Positions 33,917 to 44,056 of a DNA stretch of 64,000 nucleotides are shown here, in pieces. The notes under the pieces are model-generated. The model ran no database searches, was not told the origin of the DNA, and was given only the letters and a program-made list of their open reading frames with translations. How positions within the stretch are numbered: position 1 is the first letter of the stretch; every line of letters starts with the position of its first letter. The DNA is from Saccharothrix obliqua. Its GTDB lineage: Bacteria; Actinomycetota; Actinomycetes; Mycobacteriales; Pseudonocardiaceae. The DNA lies in the NCBI RefSeq assembly GCF_019375475.1, contig NZ_JAHXGQ010000007.1:1-64000 (forward strand), read 5' to 3'. A program made the translations under genes and the position numbers.

Positions 33917-35301
33917 TGGACTGGCTACAGCACTCCACCGGCGGACTGCTGACGCTGTCCGGCTTGAGCATCGCCCTGCTCCTGCTGCTGATCATCCGGC
34001 TGCGGGTCGAGCCCTTCATCGCGCTGCTGGTGGTCGGCCTGCTGCTCGCGCTGGCCGCGGGCCTGCCGGTCGAGCAGCTGGTGGGCTCGGCGCAGAAGGC
34101 GTCGGGATCGCTGCTGGAGACCGGGTTCGGCGGCATCCTCGGCCACGTCGCCGTGATCATCGGCCTCGGCACCCTGCTGGGCTCCGTCCTGGAGGCGTCC
34201 GGCGGCGCGGCCGTCCTGACCCGCACGTTGCTGCGCCTGGCGGGTGAGCGGCGCGCGCCGCTCGCCATGGGCCTGGCGGGGCTGATCTTCGGCGTGCCGG
34301 TGTTCTTCGACATCGGCATCTTCGTCCTCGCGCCGCTGGTCTACACGGCGGCCAAGGCGGGTGGGCGGTCCATCGTCCTCTACGCCCTGCCGCTGCTGGC
34401 GGGCCTGTCCGTGATGCACGCGTTCATGCCGCCCCACCCCGGGCCGGTGGCGGCGGCCGGGTTGCTCGGCGTGTCGCTGGGCTGGGTGATCGTGATGGCG
34501 TTGGCCGTCGGCATCCCGGCGTGGTTCGTCGGCGGCGTGCTGTTCTCGACGTGGATCGGCAAGCGGGTCGTGGTGCCGCCGCCGGAGGAGATGCTGGCCG
34601 CCGCCGAGAAGGCCCGCACCGACCGCGCCGAACCACCGCTGTCGCTGGTGCTGGGGATCATCGCCGTGCCGCTGGTGCTGATCCTCGCGGGCACGTTCGG
34701 CAGCATCCTGCTGCCCAAGGGCTCCACCGTGCTGTCGGTGTTCACGTTCTTCGGCACACCCGCCGTGGCGTTGACCATCGCGGTGCTGCTCGCCTTCTGG
34801 CTGCTGGGCTTCCGGCGCGGCATGAGCCGGGCGGCGGTCGCGGACCTCGCCGCGGGCGCGTTGCGGCCGGTGGCGATGATCCTGCTGGTGGTCGGCGCGG
34901 GCGGGTTCTTCGGCGCGGTGCTGTCGGCGACCGGCGTGGGCAAGGTGCTCGCGGGCGAACTGGCCGACCTCGGCCTGCCGGTGATCGCGTTGTCCTACGT
35001 GATCAGCTGCGCGCTGCGCATCGCGCAGGGCTCGGCGACCGTGGCGATCGTGACCACCACCGGCATCGTCGCACCCGTCATCGCGGGCCTGGGCTACTCG
35101 CAGCCGCAGCTCGCGCTGGTCGTGATGGCGATCTCGGCCGGCTCGATCATCGCCTCGCACGTCAACGACGGCGGCTTCTGGATCGTCTCCCGCTACTTCG
35201 GCCTGTCGGTCAAGGAGACGCTCAAGACGTGGACGGTGCTGGAGACCGTGCTGTCCGTGGTGGGCTTCGCGGTGGCGGCGCTGCTCAGCCTCGTGGTCTG
35301 A
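33916..35301 (+). CDS. GntP-family sugar-acid/H+ permease
   Basis: 461-residue integral membrane protein with about 12 hydrophobic helices. LIIRLRVEPFIALLVVGLLLAL (in parts: LRVEPFIALL), GGILGHVAVIIGLGTLLG, MPPHPGPVAAAGLLG and ASHVNDGGFWIV are the conserved GntP/Gnt-II signatures of proton-coupled gluconate and related aldonate uptake. The ATG directly overlaps the deacylase stop, which is clear operon coupling. In this context it probably imports an aldonic or aminoaldonic acid, rather than plain gluconate, because no gluconate kinase is present. Confidence 0.92.
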   Translation: MDWLQHSTGGLLTLSGLSIALLLLLIIRLRVEPFIALLVVGLLLALAAGLPVEQLVGSAQKASGSLLETGFGGILGHVAVIIGLGTLLGSVLEASGGAAVLTRTLLRLAGERRAPLAMGLAGLIFGVPVFFDIGIFVLAPLVYTAAKAGGRSIVLYALPLLAGLSVMHAFMPPHPGPVAAAGLLGVSLGWVIVMALAVGIPAWFVGGVLFSTWIGKRVVVPPPEEMLAAAEKARTDRAEPPLSLVLGIIAVPLVLILAGTFGSILLPKGSTVLSVFTFFGTPAVALTIAVLLAFWLLGFRRGMSRAAVADLAAGALRPVAMILLVVGAGGFFGAVLSATGVGKVLAGELADLGLPVIALSYVISCALRIAQGSATVAIVTTTGIVAPVIAGLGYSQPQLALVVMAISAGSIIASHVNDGGFWIVSRYFGLSVKETLKTWTVLETVLSVVGFAVAALLSLVV

Positions 35302-35304
35302 GCC

Positions 35305-35607
35305 TCAGGACCGCGGTGGCAGCGGGAAGCTCGCGAGGACGCGCTCGGCGGGGATCTCGCCGACGTACTGCCGGCACGCGCACGGGGCGGTGAACCCGCC
35401 CACGTACTTGTTCCTGGCCTTGGTCGTGGCGTGGCACCCGCCGTGCTCGTCGTGGAAGGACAGGGCGTGCCGGCAGCCCTCGCAGACCGCGGGCGGCGGG
35501 CCGAGCCGCGCGGACCGGCGGCGGCCGGTCAGGTGGCCGAGACCGAAGCCGACCAGGGCGATGACCGCCCCGGCGACCAGCGTGACGGGGTCCATCGCGG
35601 GTCCCAT
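35305..35607 (-). CDS. Small membrane-anchored zinc-ribbon-like protein
   Basis: 100 residues: an N-terminal hydrophobic segment (about 8-26, TLVAGAVIALVGFGLGHL), a basic stop-transfer (TGRRRSAR) and a cysteine/histidine-rich tail (CEGCRHALSFHDEHGGCH and CACRQY) that could bind a metal such as zinc. Start is uncertain: ATG 35607 or ATG 35595. It converges on the permease gene with only three bases between stops. Similar small proteins occur in many actinomycetes without known function. Confidence 0.7.
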   Translation of the reverse strand: MGPAMDPVTLVAGAVIALVGFGLGHLTGRRRSARLGPPPAVCEGCRHALSFHDEHGGCHATTKARNKYVGGFTAPCACRQYVGEIPAERVLASFPLPPRS

Positions 35608-35653
35608 TCCGTTGTCGTGGCGTGTCGGGCCAATCTACGCCGGACGCGGGCTG

Positions 35654-36115
35654 TCAGGCTTCCCGGGCGGCGCGGAACCCCGCCAGGTACGTGCGGAGCC
35701 CGCGCTGCCCGTGCCGCATCATCACACCGTGGTTGGCCTTCATGAACGGCCGGCCGACCAGCGCGAGCCTGCGCAGCAACGCCTTGCGCACCACGACCTG
35801 CTGCTCGTACACCAGCCGCGAACCCGCGCCGTCCCGCGACACCAGCCAGCTCGCCACGCCCTCCAGGTCGCCGACCAGGTCGGCGCGCAACAACCCCGCC
35901 GCGGGCTCCTTCGCGTTGTGCCACGTCTGGAACACCAGCTCGTACGGCAGCAGCGACCGGCACCGCAGCTCCGCGCCGTCCGCCGCGATCCGCCGCGCCG
36001 CGCGGACCTCCGGCCACCACAGCGGGTAGCTGCCGAGGTCCGCCAGCACGTGGAACGCCTCGTCCGGCGGGCAGTCGACCCGCCAGACGCTGCGGAAGCG
36101 GTAGGAGTTCAGCAT
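35654..36115 (-). CDS. SRPBCC/polyketide-cyclase-like protein
   Basis: 153-residue START/SRPBCC-fold protein, probably cytoplasmic. The pattern WRVDCPPDEAFHVLADLGSYPLWWPEV at the N-terminus (seen in parts: PDEAFHVL, YPLWWPEV) and the long C-terminal helix (FMKANHGVMMRHGQRGLRTYL) are characteristic of the helix-grip fold that binds lipids or other hydrophobic molecules. No catalytic residues can be assigned. It starts 55 bases after the uvrA stop on the same strand. Confidence 0.8.
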   Translation of the reverse strand: MLNSYRFRSVWRVDCPPDEAFHVLADLGSYPLWWPEVRAARRIAADGAELRCRSLLPYELVFQTWHNAKEPAAGLLRADLVGDLEGVASWLVSRDGAGSRLVYEQQVVVRKALLRRLALVGRPFMKANHGVMMRHGQRGLRTYLAGFRAAREA

Positions 36116-36170
36116 GGTCCGAATGCTCGCCCACACCGCCCGCCCGCACCAGGGCGCCGATCGGGCGACG

Positions 36171-39047
<2,877 letters not shown>

Positions 39048-39077
39048 AGCGGTTCCCTTCAAGTGTTTCGACCGGAC

Positions 39078-39093
39078 CCGAACAGGCGTTCGA
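39078..39093 (-). promoter_or_regulatory. LexA (SOS) box of uvrA
   Basis: Minus strand TCGAACGCCTGTTCGG matches the Gram-positive/actinobacterial SOS consensus TCGAAC-N4-GTTCGA in 11 of 12 defined bases. Its location directly upstream of uvrA, a known SOS gene in mycobacteria, supports LexA control. The rest of the 227-base gap to the next gene contains no gene. Confidence 0.8.
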
Positions 39094-39274
39094 AAAGCGT
39101 ACTCCGGCGGACGGGGCGGCCTGTGCCGGGTGGGCGCGTGCCGCGGCGGGACGGACGCCCGCGACCCGGGCGAGCGCGCCGGGATCGTGCGCCATCGGCT
39201 CTACCGGTCGGTAGTGAACGCCCCTACGCTGGCACGATAGGCCATTCGGCCGCAGACGTCGGGGATGAGGTGCC

Positions 39275-40063
39275 ATGAGCTTCGCTGATGCCGCACAGGT
39301 CCGGTCCGCCGGTACGAGCGTACCCGCGCCGCGCGAGCAGTCCGCCGCGGTGCAGGACGCCGTGACCGGTCTCGCCGAGGTGGAACGCGCCACACAGGCG
39401 CTGTACGAGGCGGTCGCGGAGCTGGACCAGGCCGCGCTGCGCGGGCCGAGCCTGCTGCCCGGCTGGAGCCGGGCCCACGTGGTGACCCACCTCGCCCGCA
39501 ACGCCGACGGCCTGGTCAACCTGCTGACCTGGGCGAAGACCGGCGTCGAGCACCCGATGTACCCGAGCGCCGCCGACCGGGAGGCCGACATCGAGGAGGG
39601 CGCGGGCCGGCTGCCCCAGCTGCTGCGCGCCGACCTGGACGCGGCGTGCCAGCGGTTCGCGACCGCCGCCCGCGAGCTGCCGCCCACCGCGTGGGAGGCG
39701 GAGGTCGCGCACCCGCGCAACGGGCCGTTCCTGGCGCACCGCGTCCCGTGGCTGCGGCTGTGCGAGGTGTGGTTCCACCTGGTCGACCTCGACCGCGGCA
39801 CCGGCTTCGACGACCTGCCCGAGCACCTGGTGGAGGGTTTCGTGGACACCGCGGTCGGGCAGTACGCCGACCGCGCGGACGTGCCCGACGCGCGGATCGA
39901 CGTCACCCTGCCGGACGGCCGTCAGCGGAGCTGGGCGTTGACCGCCGCGAGTGAATCACCCGTCGTGGGCGGTTCCGCGGCGGACGTGCTCGGGTGGTTG
40001 ACCGGTCGCCACAGCGGCGCGCGGCTCAGCGGCACCGCGCCGACGCTGCCCAGGTGGCTCTGA
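39275..40063 (+). CDS. Maleylpyruvate-isomerase-like (MDMPI/DinB-fold) mycothiol protein
   Basis: 262 residues. The N-terminal DinB-like four-helix bundle has the metal-binding pattern of mycothiol-dependent enzymes: LLPGWSRAHVVTHLARNADG and a later His in EVWFHLVDLDRG. The C-terminal small domain (about 190-262, with GSAADVLGWLTGR) is the MDMPI_C type. Enzymes of this family isomerise maleylpyruvate or transfer mycothiol; the substrate here is unknown. ATG with a moderate GGGGATGAGG site. Neighbour of uvrA and the MBL hydrolase, as in other actinomycetes. Its last 142 bases are antisense-coding for the acyltransferase. Confidence 0.85.
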   Translation: MSFADAAQVRSAGTSVPAPREQSAAVQDAVTGLAEVERATQALYEAVAELDQAALRGPSLLPGWSRAHVVTHLARNADGLVNLLTWAKTGVEHPMYPSAADREADIEEGAGRLPQLLRADLDAACQRFATAARELPPTAWEAEVAHPRNGPFLAHRVPWLRLCEVWFHLVDLDRGTGFDDLPEHLVEGFVDTAVGQYADRADVPDARIDVTLPDGRQRSWALTAASESPVVGGSAADVLGWLTGRHSGARLSGTAPTLPRWL

Positions 40064-41103
40064 GCCGAGCGCAGGCGGGCGGCGAGCAGCAGGCGCAGCA
40101 GCAGCGGCCGTGAACCGGTGGTGAGCGCGCGGTGCGCGGGGCGTTCCACGAACCGGGTGAGCAGCCAGCCGAGCAGCACCGCGACACCCAGGAACGCGGT
40201 GAGCTGCACCCACGGCCCGCCGCCCGCCACCGCGGCCATCACCACGTAGCCGATCTCCTGGTGCACCAGGTACACCCCGTAGGAGATGCCGGCGAGCCAC
40301 TTCACGGGCCGCCGGACGAGCCGCACGGGGCGGACGTCCCAGTCGGGGCCCTTGGCGCACGCGGCGACCAGCAGCAGCGTCACGCCCAGCGCCGCGGTCG
40401 ACACCGGGTCGTCGCTGTGCACGCCCTGCGCCACCAGGACCGCGGCGAGGAGAGCGGTGAGGTGCCCCGTGCCCAACCGGTTCTTCGACCACAGCCAGAT
40501 CCCGACGCCCGCCGAGAACAGTTGAGCGCGGTGCATCCCGAGGCCGTCGTAGACGGTGCGGACGAGACCGGGCTCCTCCGTCCAGATCCGCACGACCAGC
40601 GGTCCGAGCGCGATCGCCCACAGCAACGCCCGCAGCCGGGCGCCGCGCACCCGGGAGACCAGGAACGCGCCCGCCACGAAGCCGATCACCTGCACCGGCA
40701 GGGTCCAGTACGAGAAGTCGACCAGGCGCACCTCGGGGAACCAGTTCTGGAGCATGAGGACGTTGACCACGAGGTCGCGGGGTTCGAGTTCGCTCCACCC
40801 CTCGGGGGCCAGCCGGGTGAGCACCAGGTACGTCATCGTCGCCGCCGCGGCGTACGCGGGCAGGAGGCGGGCGAGGCGGTTGCGCAGGAAGCGCGCGGGC
40901 TCGCCCTTCGCCAGCGAGGCGCAGGCGAAGAAGGCCGAGATGACGACCAGCGTGCTGGCCCCCATCTCCAGGGAGACGGTGAACGCGGGGGCGCCGATTT
41001 CGCGGTGCACGGACGGCCCCGCGTGGGTCGCGTGCTGGAGCAGCACCACGGTCACCGCGAGGACGCGCAGGACGTCCCAGTTGATCCGGCGAGGAGTTGG
41101 CAC
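39922..41103 (-). CDS. Membrane acyltransferase (OafA/YrhL type)
   Basis: Acyltransferase-3-family integral membrane protein of 393 residues with about ten helices. The N-terminus INWDVLRVLAVTVVLLQHATHAG carries the active-site-type His of this family, followed by a basic RFLRNRLARLLPAY. It likely transfers acetyl or other acyl groups onto cell-surface polysaccharide or a lipid. GTG start with TATATC six bases upstream, so probably leaderless. The C-terminal 47 residues (a polar tail after the last helix) are encoded antisense to the end of the MDMPI gene, an unusually long overlap; the tail may be a chance extension. Confidence 0.82.
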   Translation of the reverse strand: MPTPRRINWDVLRVLAVTVVLLQHATHAGPSVHREIGAPAFTVSLEMGASTLVVISAFFACASLAKGEPARFLRNRLARLLPAYAAAATMTYLVLTRLAPEGWSELEPRDLVVNVLMLQNWFPEVRLVDFSYWTLPVQVIGFVAGAFLVSRVRGARLRALLWAIALGPLVVRIWTEEPGLVRTVYDGLGMHRAQLFSAGVGIWLWSKNRLGTGHLTALLAAVLVAQGVHSDDPVSTAALGVTLLLVAACAKGPDWDVRPVRLVRRPVKWLAGISYGVYLVHQEIGYVVMAAVAGGGPWVQLTAFLGVAVLLGWLLTRFVERPAHRALTTGSRPLLLRLLLAARLRSAQSHLGSVGAVPLSRAPLWRPVNHPSTSAAEPPTTGDSLAAVNAQLR

Positions 41104-41230
41104 GAGAGCGATATACCCAGTTCAGCGCGTATTCAAAGGAGGTCGTCGGACGGGCCTTGATCGTTACTAAGCCTATTGGACCAACCTGTAGGGATCCTGA
41201 AGGGTGCCTCGTCGACTAGCGTCAACGGCC

Positions 41231-41908
41231 GTGGACGTACTTGAGGACTACACGGGCCACGTCGAGCCCGACGGCCCGGCTACCCGCCGCACGCTGGACG
41301 AACTGACCATCACCAAGCTCTCCGTCGGCCCGATGGACAACAACGCCTACCTGTTGGTGTGCGGGAAGACGAACGAGGCCCTGTTGATCGACGCGGCGGC
41401 CGACCCGACGCGGATCTCGGACCTCATCGGCCACGACCGTGAGCGCCCACGCCTGAAGACGGTCGTCACCACCCACCGCCACCCGGACCACTGGGGCGCG
41501 CTGGGCGCCGTGGCGGGCGCCAACGGCTCGAACACCGTCGCCCACCCGTTGGACGCCGAGGTCCTCCCCGTCCCGCCGGACCAGCTGGTCGAGCACGGGG
41601 ACACCGTGGTGGTCGGCGAGGTCCCGCTGACCGTGATCCACCTGCGCGGCCACACGCCGGGCTCGATCGCCCTCCTGTACCGCGGACCGGGCGGCCGGGC
41701 GCACCTCTTCACCGGCGACTCCCTGTTCCCCGGTGGCGTGGGGAAGACCAACTCGCCGGAGGACTTCACGTCCTTGTTCGACGACGTGAAGTCGCGGATC
41801 TTCGACGAACTGCCCGACGACACGTGGTTCTACCCGGGCCACGGCGACGACTCGACCCTGGGCGCCGAACGCCCTCACCTGGACGAGTGGCGCTCGCGCG
41901 GTTGGTGA
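41231..41908 (+). CDS. Metallo-beta-lactamase-fold hydrolase (glyoxalase II-like)
   Basis: 225-residue cytoplasmic MBL-fold enzyme. The metal-binding THRHPDHWG (HxHxDH), the later HTPGS and GDSLFPGG, and the C-terminal YPGHGD complete the binuclear site. It corresponds in position and sequence to the conserved hydrolase next to uvrA in mycobacteria (Rv1637c). GTG at 41231 is chosen because the family begins near EDYTGHVEPDGP; GTG 41204 in the same frame is an alternative. Substrate is unknown; a thioester such as S-lactoyl-mycothiol is plausible. Confidence 0.87.
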   Translation: MDVLEDYTGHVEPDGPATRRTLDELTITKLSVGPMDNNAYLLVCGKTNEALLIDAAADPTRISDLIGHDRERPRLKTVVTTHRHPDHWGALGAVAGANGSNTVAHPLDAEVLPVPPDQLVEHGDTVVVGEVPLTVIHLRGHTPGSIALLYRGPGGRAHLFTGDSLFPGGVGKTNSPEDFTSLFDDVKSRIFDELPDDTWFYPGHGDDSTLGAERPHLDEWRSRGW

Positions 41909-41919
41909 ATTGAAGCTTC

Positions 41920-41950
41920 CGGGCCGTCTGAGACATCAGGCGGCCCGTTT
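41920..41950 (+). terminator. Terminator after the MBL gene
   Basis: 12-base arms CGGGCCGTCTGA and TCAGGCGGCCCG (one T-G pair) around a GACA loop, followed by TTT. It begins eleven bases after the stop codon. Confidence 0.85.
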
Positions 41951-42223
41951 CGCTGTCGTGGCAGCCGAACCTCGGCGAACGACTCCTGTTCCCCCCGGTC
42001 TTCGGCGTTGCTGGCACAGGGCGGCAGCCCGCGTGCGGACGCGCCACCGCGCGGCCCCAAACCCGGATGACATTCCCCGTGGGGTGGAACGCGGAGCTTG
42101 ATCGCCCGCGCAACACCCACTCGGCGAGGTTCGTCGATCGATCGAACCCGGATACCCTGGTCGCCCTTACCGGCGCACGCACCGACCCTCGGAGTGCTCG
42201 TGGTCGCCACCACATCGCCCCGC
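41951..42223. other. Non-coding gap of mixed composition
   Basis: No frame looks protein-coding. GC content is a little lower than in the neighbours and several short CGATCGATCG-like self-complementary bits occur near 42137. It precedes the frameshifted small gene and may contain its promoter; none could be assigned with confidence. Confidence 0.4.
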
Positions 42224-42593
42224 ATGACGGTCCAGTACCACACCGAGGCTTTTCAGCCAGGCGGACAAGATCACCGCCCAGAAACGCCCCGTATGCGCGA
42301 TCGATAATGCGCCGCTACGGGTGGCGCTCGGTTGCGTAGCCCACTTCCCCACTCGAACCGGGCACTTGCGGCTGAGCGCTTTCGCTCCCGCCGAGGACGA
42401 CCCCGACGCGATCTCACTGGACATGCGGGTGGACCAACTCGTCCTCGCCTACTACCTCACGGAGATACTCGACGGTTGGCGGGAAACCTCCGACGAAGGA
42501 TTCGCTGACGGCACGTTCGTGTCAACGTCGTGGAGCGAGGCGATGAGCCTTCGCGATTGGCAGGGAGCCTTCTCCGAAACAGAGAACCAGTAG
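42224..42593 (+). pseudogene. Small gene broken by one extra T (hypothetical protein)
   Basis: Translation from ATG 42224 starts MTVQYHTEAF and then runs into a stop at 42307. If one T of the TTTT run at 42250-42253 is dropped, the frame continues as EAFSQADKITAQKRPVC and further to ENQ at 42593, giving about 122 residues of balanced, protein-like sequence (for example MRVDQLVLAYYLTEILDGW). Either the gene is decayed, or the read has a homopolymer error, or the frame is shifted on purpose. An intact start inside (GTG 42321) would give only 90 residues. No family recognised. Confidence 0.6.
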
Positions 42594-42790
42594 CACCCAG
42601 CCGCTTTCGCACACCGTCCGGTAGCACCCCGCCGCGATTCGGTCGCCCTACGTGACACACCACCCCAGCCAGTCGCCCGGTTCGAGCGAATCCACTGGGC
42701 CAACCCGGTCCTCCCGGGCACGCAACACCCGAAGCGCCCGCCCAACGTGCAGTAGCTTGGCCCGCACCCCCGACACCGCGAGGAGCGCCG

Positions 42791-43096
42791 ATGACAGATC
42801 CGTTGGCCGAGGTGCAGCGCCTGGTGAACGACTGGGAACGTGACGAGAAGGCGGTCCGCTACCGGGCGATGCGCCAAGAGGTCGAGCGCATCGCACTCAC
42901 CGCGTCAGCCGCGAACGGCGCCGTGAGCGTGACCGTCGGGCACAACGGCATCCCCACCTGCGGAACCATGACCGACGCCGTCCACCACCTACCCCCACCC
43001 CAAATCGCCGCCGCCGTCACGGAGGCGATGGGCACGGCGCAAGCCGGCTACCCGGCCGAGCTGACCAGGATCGCCAGGCGGATGTCCGGCGGCTAA
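42791..43096 (+). CDS. YbaB/EbfC-like small protein (solitary)
   Basis: 101 residues with the YbaB layout: an N-terminal helix (DPLAEVQRLVNDWERDEKAVRYRAMRQ, seen in parts), a short beta region (VSVTVGHNGIPTCGTMTD) and a C-terminal helix (IAAAVTEAMGTAQAGYPAELTRIA). It resembles the YbaB-like proteins that precede type VII secretion substrates in actinomycetes, such as the one at 58683, but no WXG100-type partner follows. GAGGAG lies seven bases before the ATG. It may be the remnant of such a locus. Confidence 0.7.
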   Translation: MTDPLAEVQRLVNDWERDEKAVRYRAMRQEVERIALTASAANGAVSVTVGHNGIPTCGTMTDAVHHLPPPQIAAAVTEAMGTAQAGYPAELTRIARRMSGG

Positions 43097-43117
43097 ATGC
43101 ACGCGCATTCGGCGTAA

Positions 43118-43136
43118 CGGCTGTGTTAGACAGCCG
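43118..43136. promoter_or_regulatory. Palindrome over the methyltransferase promoter
   Basis: CGGCTGTGTTAGACAGCCG has 7-bp arms around GTTAG. The centre contains a -10-like TTAGAC, and the ATG follows four bases after the palindrome, so the transcript would be leaderless and a bound repressor would cover the -10. Confidence 0.45.
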
Positions 43137-43139
43137 ATC

Positions 43140-43892
43140 ATGGATCGACAGAAACTCAGCGCTCTGGCACACGCCGACCACCCGATCGCCGCGCCGCTAG
43201 CCGACCCCGCGGTGGACGACCTGATCGACCGCGCGGTCCGCCCCGGCGCGCACGTGCTCGACCTCGGGTGCGGCGAAGGGGCGTGGCTGTTGCGCGTGCT
43301 CAACCGGCGGCCGGGGGTCACGGCCGTCGGGGTTGACCTCTCCGGCGAGGGCTTCGACCGCACTCGCGCGGCGGCGGAGGCGGCCGGGGTCGCGGATCGG
43401 CTCGAACTCCTCCGGCAGGACGTCACCCGGTACGAGGCGGCACGGCCCGCCGATGTCGTGCTCAGCATCGGCGCGGCTTACGCGTTCGGCGGTCTGCTGC
43501 CCGCGTTGGCCGCCGCACGCGGGTACCTCGCCGATGACGGCGTCGTGCTGCTCGGCGACTGCTTCTGGGAACGCGAGCCGGACCCGGACCTGCGCGCGCA
43601 ACTGGAGGACGGCCCGCAGAAGTACGCCGACCTGCCCACCACGGTCTCCCAGGTGGTGGCCGACGGGTGGACGCCGGTGCACGGGCACGTCAGCACCCTG
43701 GCGGAGTGGGACGCCTACGAGTGGAGCTGGACGGGGTCGGTCGCGCGTTGGGCCCTCGACCACCGCGACGACCCGGACGTCGAATCCGCCCTCCGCACCG
43801 CGAACGCCCACCGCGACCTGTGGCTTGGCGGCTACCGGGGCGTGCTCGGCTTCGTCACGCTGGTGCTGCGCCCCACCGTCGCACCGCGGTAA
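43140..43892 (+). CDS. Class I SAM-dependent methyltransferase
   Basis: 250-residue Rossmann-fold methyltransferase. Motif I is HVLDLGCGEGAWLL, motif II VGVDLSGEGFDRTR, then the acidic LELLRQDVTRYE and the strand ADVVLSIGAAYAFG. The C-terminal part contains aromatic positions (EWDAYEWSWTG) similar to small-molecule methyltransferases of the UbiE type. Substrate cannot be read from sequence. It stands alone between two hairpins. Confidence 0.87.
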   Translation: MDRQKLSALAHADHPIAAPLADPAVDDLIDRAVRPGAHVLDLGCGEGAWLLRVLNRRPGVTAVGVDLSGEGFDRTRAAAEAAGVADRLELLRQDVTRYEAARPADVVLSIGAAYAFGGLLPALAAARGYLADDGVVLLGDCFWEREPDPDLRAQLEDGPQKYADLPTTVSQVVADGWTPVHGHVSTLAEWDAYEWSWTGSVARWALDHRDDPDVESALRTANAHRDLWLGGYRGVLGFVTLVLRPTVAPR

Positions 43893-43940
43893 CCGGTTGC
43901 CTTGGCGCGGTAAGGTTCTGCCGTGCCTGCTTCGGACTGG

Positions 43941-43966
43941 TCACGCCGCCACTAGCGGCGGCGTGA
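43941..43966 (+). terminator. Hairpin between methyltransferase and MFS genes
   Basis: Perfect 10-base arms TCACGCCGCC and GGCGGCGTGA around ACTAGC, 48 bases after the methyltransferase stop. There is no T tract, so it is a likely but unproven terminator. Confidence 0.55.
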
Positions 43967-44056
43967 GACACCTCTTCGCTCCGCCGCGTCAGCGAGTCCA
44001 TCGCCGGTGCGGCCCGATCAGGCTGCCCGGCTCCGTTTTCGCGGTTCGGAGCCTGT

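Noticed and set aside
42661-42710. tRNA-like GGTTCGAGCGAATCC
   Set aside because: No matching acceptor, D or anticodon stem could be built around it.
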